Shown here: positions 59,073 through 64,000 of the stretch, piece by piece
Layout of the letters: each line of letters opens with the position of its first letter
How positions within the stretch are numbered: the stretch's first letter is position 1
Translations under genes and position numbers: made by a program
Origin: Rubrivivax sp.
GTDB lineage: Bacteria > Pseudomonadota > Gammaproteobacteria > Burkholderiales > Burkholderiaceae_C
Direction: 5' to 3'
DNA: 64,000 nucleotides
Assembly: GCA_020248915.1 (NCBI GenBank)
Contig: JADCGP010000015.1
Span: 124,001-188,000 of the forward strand
The notes under the pieces: generated by a model
The model's database searches: none
The model's input: only the letters and a program-made list of their open reading frames with translations
What the model was told of the DNA's origin: nothing

Positions 59073-60507
59073 CGGCGCGCAGCCGCAGCCGCACGGGCAT
59101 GCGGCTCGGCATCACCGTGAAGGCACAGACCTCGTCGATCGCGGCGGGATCGCAGGCGAGCTCGACCTCGAAGTGGCGCAGCAGCATCGACAGCACCAAC
59201 CGCATCTCAACGCTGGCCAGGTGGCGGCCGGGGCACACGCGCGGCCCGGCCCCGAACTGGTTGTGGGCGCGCGGCTCGTGCGCGCCGGCCGGGCCAGCGC
59301 CGACCCAGCGCTCGGGCCGGAAGGCCTGCGGGTCGTGGAAGTGCGCGGGGTTCGTGGCCTGCGGCCGCATCAGGAAGATCAGGCGCGTGCCGGCGGGCAC
59401 GTCGAGGTCGCCGACCCGCTCGTCGCCGATCGCGTCGACGATCAGGAAGGCCACCACCGGGCGCAGCCGCGTGGCCTCGGTGGCCAGCGCCTCGAACTCG
59501 TCGAGCTCGCGCAAGGCCTCCAGGCTGGCGGCCACAGGCGCGTCGCCGAGCAGCGCCACCGCACGCTCGTGAAGCCGGGTCTGGCGCGCCGGCTCGGCCG
59601 CCAGGAAGGGCAGCGTCCAGGCCAGCGAATGCGCGGTCGTGTCCTCCCCGGCCAGCAGCAGCGTCAGCACGTTGGCGCGCACCATCGCCTCGGTGAAGTC
59701 GGAACCCGGCGCGTCGCAGGCATCGAGCATCGCCTCCAGCACGTGGCGCGGCGGCTCGCCCGGCTCGCGCGGCGCGTCGCGGCGCCGCGCGCGGGCGCGC
59801 TCGACCACCTCGCCGACGTAGGCGTGCACCGCGGCGAGGTCGCGCTCGAGGCGCCGGTCGGCGGGCGTCTTCACCCAGTGCCACACCGGCCAGGGCAGCA
59901 GCACCCGCTTCATCAGCATCGGGAACACGGCCGCGAGGTGCTGCTGGATCCGGTTGCCCTCGCGCTCGATGGTGTTCGGGTCCTCGCCGAACGAGAGCGC
60001 GCTGGTCACGTCCACCGTGTAGCGCATCAGCTCGTCGCCCATCTCGAGCGTCTGGCCGCGCTCCGCCGCCCGGTGCCAGCGCCGGTGCAGCCGCCGGGTC
60101 ACCTCGTGCAGCGTAGGGAAGAAGCCGCGGAAGTGGCTCGCGTTGAGCGACTGCATGATCAGCCGCCGCTGCACCACCCACTCGTCGCCCTCGACCGAGA
60201 ACAGGCCGTCCAGGCCCATCTCGCGCGACACCGGAAGGATGCGGCCGTTGCGGATCCAGCGCTGCGGCCGCTCGCGCGCGATGCGGTGGAACAGCTCGAC
60301 GTCGTCCAGCACGACGGCGGGCGTCGGGCCGAGCTGCAGCCGGTAGGGCATGCCGAGCCTGCGGCCCCAGTCCTCGAGCGAGCGGTGCACCTTGGTGGGG
60401 TCGACGCGCAGCAGGTGACCGATCACCGGCCACTCGCCGGGTGGCGCGGGAAGGTCTCGCAGCGTGCGGACGGGTCGGGGAGCCGGGGCGGAGGCGGCGT
60501 CGCTCAT
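59053..60507 (-). CDS. Cytochrome P450
   Basis: This is a 484-residue P450. The I-helix oxygen-binding segment is LLLAGEDTTAHSLAW, the K-helix ExxR is in ATEATRLRPVVAF, and the heme Cys is in FGAGPRVCPGRHLASVEM. It is cytosolic by sequence (no membrane anchor), a class I bacterial type, and needs separate ferredoxin partners not seen here. It lies 61 bp downstream of the citE-like gene on the same strand. The substrate is unknown. Confidence 0.92.
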   Translation of the reverse strand: MSDAASAPAPRPVRTLRDLPAPPGEWPVIGHLLRVDPTKVHRSLEDWGRRLGMPYRLQLGPTPAVVLDDVELFHRIARERPQRWIRNGRILPVSREMGLDGLFSVEGDEWVVQRRLIMQSLNASHFRGFFPTLHEVTRRLHRRWHRAAERGQTLEMGDELMRYTVDVTSALSFGEDPNTIEREGNRIQQHLAAVFPMLMKRVLLPWPVWHWVKTPADRRLERDLAAVHAYVGEVVERARARRRDAPREPGEPPRHVLEAMLDACDAPGSDFTEAMVRANVLTLLLAGEDTTAHSLAWTLPFLAAEPARQTRLHERAVALLGDAPVAASLEALRELDEFEALATEATRLRPVVAFLIVDAIGDERVGDLDVPAGTRLIFLMRPQATNPAHFHDPQAFRPERWVGAGPAGAHEPRAHNQFGAGPRVCPGRHLASVEMRLVLSMLLRHFEVELACDPAAIDEVCAFTVMPSRMPVRLRLRADAPAPH

Positions 60508-60568
60508 CGGGATCCCCCGGTGCGGAGGGAAACGCGACCGATTGTGTGCCCGGCTGCCGCCGCGGGCT

Positions 60569-61501
60569 TCAAGGTGTTTCTGGGGGCGGCTGCCCGACCG
60601 CGTCGCCGGACTCCGCCGCGCCGGCCTGCGCGAGCCGCCGCGCGCGCTCCATCAGTCGGCGCGCGTTGCGGTAGGTCGGCACCTCGACCCAGTGCCCGGC
60701 CACCAGCGCCCGATCTTCGCCGCGCTCGCGCGCTGCCTCGAACCCGGCCACCACGGCCGCGGCCGCGCGCAGCTCGGCGGCGTCGGGGGTCAGCGCGGCG
60801 TTCAGGGCCTGCGCGTGGTCGGCCCGCACCAGCGCCTTGCTGCGGTATCCCAGGCGCCGCGCGTAGCGCGCCTCGCGCACCGCGCCCTCGGCATCGCCCC
60901 AGGTGTAGGGCGCGTCGATCGGCTCGATGCCGGCCGCGCGGCACTCGAGCACGAAGCGCCGGCGCGCGTGGTCGAGCTCGACCGCATCGGGCTGGCGTTC
61001 GGCGCACAGGTCGGTGGCCAGGTCCTCCGCGCCCAGCAGCGCGCAGCGGATGCGCGGGCTGCCGGCGGCGATCGCGCGCACGTCGACGACGCCGAGCGCC
61101 GTCTCGCACACCGGCACGATCTCGGTGCGGCCCGCCTCGATGCCCAGCGCCCGCTCCCAGTGCGACAGGGCCGCGTGCAGGGCCTGCATCTGGGCGGCGC
61201 TGGCGGCCATCGGGTAGGCCACGACATCGGGCCGCGCCGGCATCGCGGCGGCCAGGTCGTCCGGCCCGTCGGCGTCCAGCGCGTTGATGCGCACCACCGC
61301 GATCCGGCCCGCCTCGTGCCAGCGCGGCAGCAGCGCGGCCAGCGCGCGCCGGGCTTCGTCGCGGCGCGGCGGCGGCGTGAAGTCCTCCAGGTCGACGATC
61401 AGCGCGTCGGCGCCGCTCGCGAGCATGGCCTCGTGGGCGTTCGCATCGGCACCGGGGCCGAACAGCCAGGTGCGGCGCAGGTCGGGGTCGGCGATCGGCA
61501 T
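60569..61501 (-). CDS. HpcH/HpaI aldolase / CitE-like lyase
   Basis: This is a 310-residue TIM-barrel protein of the CitE/malyl-CoA lyase-like family. It contains TWLFGPGADANAHEAMLASGADALIVDLEDFTPPPRRDEARR, VVRINALDADG, VPVCETALGVVDVRAIAAG (metal-binding Glu) and IDAPYTWGDAEGA. It likely cleaves or forms a C-C bond of an acyl-CoA or keto acid. It is first of the citE-P450-lipoprotein unit and divergent from the DUF3088 gene. Confidence 0.87.
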   Translation of the reverse strand: MPIADPDLRRTWLFGPGADANAHEAMLASGADALIVDLEDFTPPPRRDEARRALAALLPRWHEAGRIAVVRINALDADGPDDLAAAMPARPDVVAYPMAASAAQMQALHAALSHWERALGIEAGRTEIVPVCETALGVVDVRAIAAGSPRIRCALLGAEDLATDLCAERQPDAVELDHARRRFVLECRAAGIEPIDAPYTWGDAEGAVREARYARRLGYRSKALVRADHAQALNAALTPDAAELRAAAAVVAGFEAARERGEDRALVAGHWVEVPTYRNARRLMERARRLAQAGAAESGDAVGQPPPETP

Positions 61502-61565
61502 GGCGGGGCGACGGGCAGGCAGACCGGGGACGGCAGGGCGCGTGGAAGCCGAGCATAGGGCCGCA

Positions 61566-61646
61566 GCGGGCAGCATGCTGCCCGCGGTAGCATCCTTGCG
61601 ACGTGCAGTGGATACCCGCCGGCGAGCCCCTTCGCGCCGCGAAGGG
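61566..61646. promoter_or_regulatory. Two dyads in the divergent citE/DUF3088 intergenic region
   Basis: GCGGGCAGCATGCTGCCCGC at 61566-61585 is a perfect 20-bp palindrome. CCCTTCGCG-C-CGCGAAGGG at 61628-61646 is a second perfect dyad about 61 bp away. Their central position between divergent genes suggests operator sites; the second has too short a loop for a hairpin. The binding factor is unknown. Confidence 0.5.
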
Positions 61647-61732
61647 CCACGGTGAGTGCGGGCACGGCCGGTGCGGACCGGTTCAGTGGCCGGGCGGCCG
61701 CCGGGTTGTCGGCTGACCACACCACGACGCGC

Positions 61733-62080
61733 ATGACACGCCCCAAGCTCTTCCTGCTGAAGCCCTCCTTCCCCGACCCCAAGGCTGGCCCGGGGTTGTT
61801 TCACTGCCCTCACAGCGCCGCGGTCGAAGGTCTGCTCTCCTTCCACCCCGAGTTGCGCGAACGGCTCGAGGTGCGCTACGTGGACTTCGCTCGCCCGCGG
61901 CAGGAGGTCATCGCCGAGCTCGGCGAGGCCCATCAGGTCTGTCCGGTCCTGGTGCTGCCGCCCGGCGTGCAGGGCCCGGTGCCGGGCCGCAGTGCCGAAG
62001 GGCGGAGTTTCTTCGTCGGCTCCCCCGAGATCGCGGGGTTCCTCGCGCAGTGGGCCGGCACCAGCCTGCCGCACTCGTAG
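61733..62080 (+). CDS. DUF3088 family protein
   Basis: This is a 115-residue protein: KLFLLKPSFPDPKAGPGLFHCPHSAAVEGLLSFHPELRERLEVRYVDFARPRQEVIAELGEAHQVCPVLVL is the DUF3088 pattern, a thioredoxin-like fold with one Cys in each of two conserved spots (HCPHS and QVCPVL). Function is unknown. The ATG at 61733 gives the conserved N-terminus. A TGCCCG-TTTG-CGGGCA hairpin follows at 62119-62134 and may end its transcript. Confidence 0.82.
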   Translation: MTRPKLFLLKPSFPDPKAGPGLFHCPHSAAVEGLLSFHPELRERLEVRYVDFARPRQEVIAELGEAHQVCPVLVLPPGVQGPVPGRSAEGRSFFVGSPEIAGFLAQWAGTSLPHS

Positions 62081-62118
62081 CGCGACCGGGCCGCGACACG
62101 ACCCGCACGCCTCCGGCC

Positions 62119-62134
62119 TGCCCGTTTGCGGGCA
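62119..62134 (+). terminator. Small hairpin after the DUF3088 gene
   Basis: TGCCCG and CGGGCA pair around a TTTG loop 39 bases past the DUF3088 stop. There is no T tract, so the terminator role is tentative. Confidence 0.35.
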
Positions 62135-62211
62135 CTCCCGCAGCGTGACGGCGCGCCCGACCCGATAGACTGGCGCGGCGCCCGCGCCGGGCGCTGCTGC
62201 ACGGAGCGCCG

Positions 62212-63579
62212 ATGCAAGCCGCCCAGAACGACCTGATCACCCGCATCGGCCCGGGCACGCCTTGCGGCGCTCTGATGCGCCGCTACTGGCAGCCGGTGGC
62301 GCTGCTCGACGAGTTCGACCCGCGCCTGTTCCCGGAGATGGCGGCGCGGCCGCTGAAGGCGGTGCGCCTGCTGGGCCAGGACTTCGTGCTGTTCCGCGAC
62401 CAGTCGGGCCGCTTCGGGCTGCTCGACCGCGATTGCCCGCACCGCGGCGCCGACCTGAAGTTCGCGCGCCACGAGGGCGACGGCATCCGCTGCCCCTTCC
62501 ACGGCTGGAAGTTCGACGCCGCCGGCCGCTGCCTGGAGACTCCGGCCGAGCCTGCCGGCTCGACGCTGTGCCGCCGCGTGCGCCAGCAGAGCTACCCGCT
62601 GCGCACCGCCGCCGGCGTGATCTTCGCGTGGCTCGGCCCGGACGAGGTGGCTCCGCCCGAACTGCCCGCCTTCGACGCCTTCCGCGCCCCGGCCACGCAC
62701 AGCTTCGCCTTCAAGGGCATGTGGCGCTGCAACTGGCTGCAGGCCTTCGAGGTGGGCATCGACCCGGCGCACCCGAGCTTCCTGCATCGCATGCTCGACG
62801 AGGGCGAGGATGCCGACGCGTTCGGACGCCAGTTCCGCGCCGCCAGCGTGGGCGAGGTCGACGGCGCGCGCTGGCCGATGACCAGGATCATGCGCGAGTT
62901 CTGCAGCCCCGAGATCCGCCACGAGGAGGTGGCGCCGGGCCTGGTGCGGATCACGACGCTGCGTGCGATCGACCAGGCGCACACCCACGTGCGTGTCACG
63001 CACGCGGCGTTCCCGTACACCTTCGTGATCCCGCTGTCGGAGACGGTGACGATCACCCAGATGCACGTGCCGATCGACGACACGCACACCTGGTGGTACA
63101 GCTTCTTCACCAGCTTCGGCGCGCCGCTGGACAGGGAGACGATGCGCGCGCAGCGGATGGCCAACACCGTGCTGCCGGACTGGACGCCGCGGATGGGCGC
63201 GCACAACGACTGGGGCTTCTCGGCCGAGGAGCAGCGCGGTCGCACCTACCTCGGCATGGGCGAGGCCGACATCAACGTCCACGACCAGTGGGCCGTGGAG
63301 AGCATGGGCGCGATCCAGGACCGCACCCGCGAGCACCTGGGCACGAGCGACAAGGTGATCATCGCCAACCGGCGCATGCTGCTGCAGGCCATCGAGACGG
63401 TGCGCAACGGCGGCGCCCCGCCGCTGGCCGTGGATGCCGAGGCCGCCGCGGCGCTTTCCGGCCCCGACACCATCGACTGCATCGCGCCGGCGCAGGACTG
63501 GCAGGCCTACTGGCAGCGCCAGGCCGCAGCCAAGCGCGAAGGCGCGGCCTGGCTGGCGGCGGCCGCGGCCGCCGCATGA
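62212..63579 (+). CDS. Rieske aromatic ring-hydroxylating oxygenase, alpha subunit
   Basis: This is a 455-residue phthalate/vanillate-type oxygenase subunit. The Rieske ligands are CPHRG and CPFHGWKF (about residues 82-104). The mononuclear iron triad is suggested by NWLQAFEVGIDPAHPSFLHR (D..H...H). It would hydroxylate or demethylate an aromatic or related substrate with electrons from a reductase not present here. GGAG six bases before the ATG at 62212 sets the start. Its stop overlaps the next gene by 4 bp (ATGA), linking it to a glutamine-synthetase-like protein. Confidence 0.93.
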   Translation: MQAAQNDLITRIGPGTPCGALMRRYWQPVALLDEFDPRLFPEMAARPLKAVRLLGQDFVLFRDQSGRFGLLDRDCPHRGADLKFARHEGDGIRCPFHGWKFDAAGRCLETPAEPAGSTLCRRVRQQSYPLRTAAGVIFAWLGPDEVAPPELPAFDAFRAPATHSFAFKGMWRCNWLQAFEVGIDPAHPSFLHRMLDEGEDADAFGRQFRAASVGEVDGARWPMTRIMREFCSPEIRHEEVAPGLVRITTLRAIDQAHTHVRVTHAAFPYTFVIPLSETVTITQMHVPIDDTHTWWYSFFTSFGAPLDRETMRAQRMANTVLPDWTPRMGAHNDWGFSAEEQRGRTYLGMGEADINVHDQWAVESMGAIQDRTREHLGTSDKVIIANRRMLLQAIETVRNGGAPPLAVDAEAAAALSGPDTIDCIAPAQDWQAYWQRQAAAKREGAAWLAAAAAAA

Positions 63580-64000
63580 GCCGGGGCCGCGCACCCGCCG
63601 CGGCGGGCGGGCCCCGACTTCGGGACCAGCACGAGCCGCAGGACGTGCAGGACCCGCAGCCCGTGCGGGCGGCGCCGCCGCCGGGTCCGCCGGCCGCGTC
63701 GGCCGCGTCGGCCGATCCTGCAGCCCTGGTCGCGCGGTTGCGCGCCGACGGCGTCGAGCGCGTGCGCATCGGCTGGGCCGACCTGCACGGCGTGCTGCGC
63801 GGCAAGACGCTGACGCTGGCCGCGCTGCCGGCGGCGCTGGACGGCGGCATCACGATGGTGTCGACGATCGTGCTGAAGGACACCTCCGACCGCACCGCGT
63901 TCAAGGTGTTCGAGCCCGGCGCGCTGGCCAAGCTGCCGGGCTTCGGGCCGGCCAACAACCTGGTGCTGCGGCCCGATCCGGCCTCGCTCGTGCGGCTGCC
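63576..64000 (+). CDS. Glutamine-synthetase-like ligase, N-terminal part (cut by window end)
   Basis: About 141 residues are visible. A low-complexity extension (to residue 45) is followed by the GS beta-grasp domain: LVARLRADGVERVRIGWADLHGVLRGKTLTLAALPAALDGGITM and FGPANNLVLRPDPASLVRL. This form is closer to gamma-glutamyl-amide (PuuA, aniline-type or type III) ligases than to housekeeping GlnA. The ATG at 63576 overlaps the oxygenase stop. The catalytic domain lies outside the window. Confidence 0.8.
   Translation, partial: MSRGRAPAAAGGPRLRDQHEPQDVQDPQPVRAAPPPGPPAASAASADPAALVARLRADGVERVRIGWADLHGVLRGKTLTLAALPAALDGGITMVSTIVLKDTSDRTAFKVFEPGALAKLPGFGPANNLVLRPDPASLVRL

Overview
The window is a very GC-rich (about 70% or more), densely coded bacterial chromosome segment. 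Gene content (ubiD, aerobic hemF, ybgC-tolQRA, purD-hemF-nadD-rsfS-rlmH-maf-rng, nrdR-glyA, ribD-ribB-ribH-nusB, type IV minor pilins, DUF3016/DUF808/DUF1499 proteins) fits a Burkholderiales betaproteobacterium of the Rubrivivax/Leptothrix/Comamonadaceae kind. This is inference from gene order and protein character; no rRNA is present to confirm it. Many neighbouring genes overlap by ATGA/GTGA/TTGA, pointing to translational coupling.

Layout. 1-5.0 kb: the end of an unidentified gene, then (minus strand) ybgC-tolQ-tolR-tolA and a Ser/Thr kinase with a coupled lipoprotein. 5.2-9.8 kb: aminotransferase, nusB, ribH, a RibB with a degenerate RibA-like half, ribD. 9.9-15.0 kb: six minor pseudopilin/pilin genes in one minus-strand operon without pilY1. 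15.2-18.1 kb: nrdR, glyA, lytic transglycosylase. 18.4-31.9 kb: ubiD, GMC oxidoreductase and cupin, an MsbA-like ABC exporter, msrB, YgiQ-like radical SAM protein, a lectin-like lipoprotein, a class V aminotransferase, an HDOD protein and DUF808. 31.9-43.1 kb (minus): FKBP, DUF3016, glnS, DUF2306, a LytS/LytTR pair, DUF1499, NUDIX, a HerA-like ATPase, and two repeat-helical proteins, one with a helix-turn-helix. 43.2-50.9 kb (plus): yebC, purD, acyltransferase, hemF, nadD, rsfS, rlmH, maf, rng.

50.83-55.82 kb is a small, decayed genomic island inserted at the 3' end of rng. Its ends are imperfect 22-bp copies of the rng terminus. It carries a frameshifted and truncated integrase, an intact HTH-nucleotidyltransferase (MNT) gene, a frameshifted HEPN partner, a 1011-residue helicase (possible RelE-like N-terminus, SF1 helicase core, ankyrin-like C-terminal part) and a truncated COG5499-type antitoxin. 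This is the most unusual part of the window and looks like a defence or toxin-antitoxin cassette.

55.9-64.0 kb: azlC-azlD, a secreted alpha/beta hydrolase, a citE-P450-lipoprotein operon (lipoprotein frameshifted), and, divergently, DUF3088, a Rieske oxygenase and the start of a glutamine-synthetase-like gene that overlaps the oxygenase by 4 bp. No rRNA, tRNA, CRISPR array or complete insertion sequence was seen. Apart from the remnant-bearing left end of the island, no gene-free stretch exceeds 300 bp; the largest gaps are 16939-17228 and 18132-18399.
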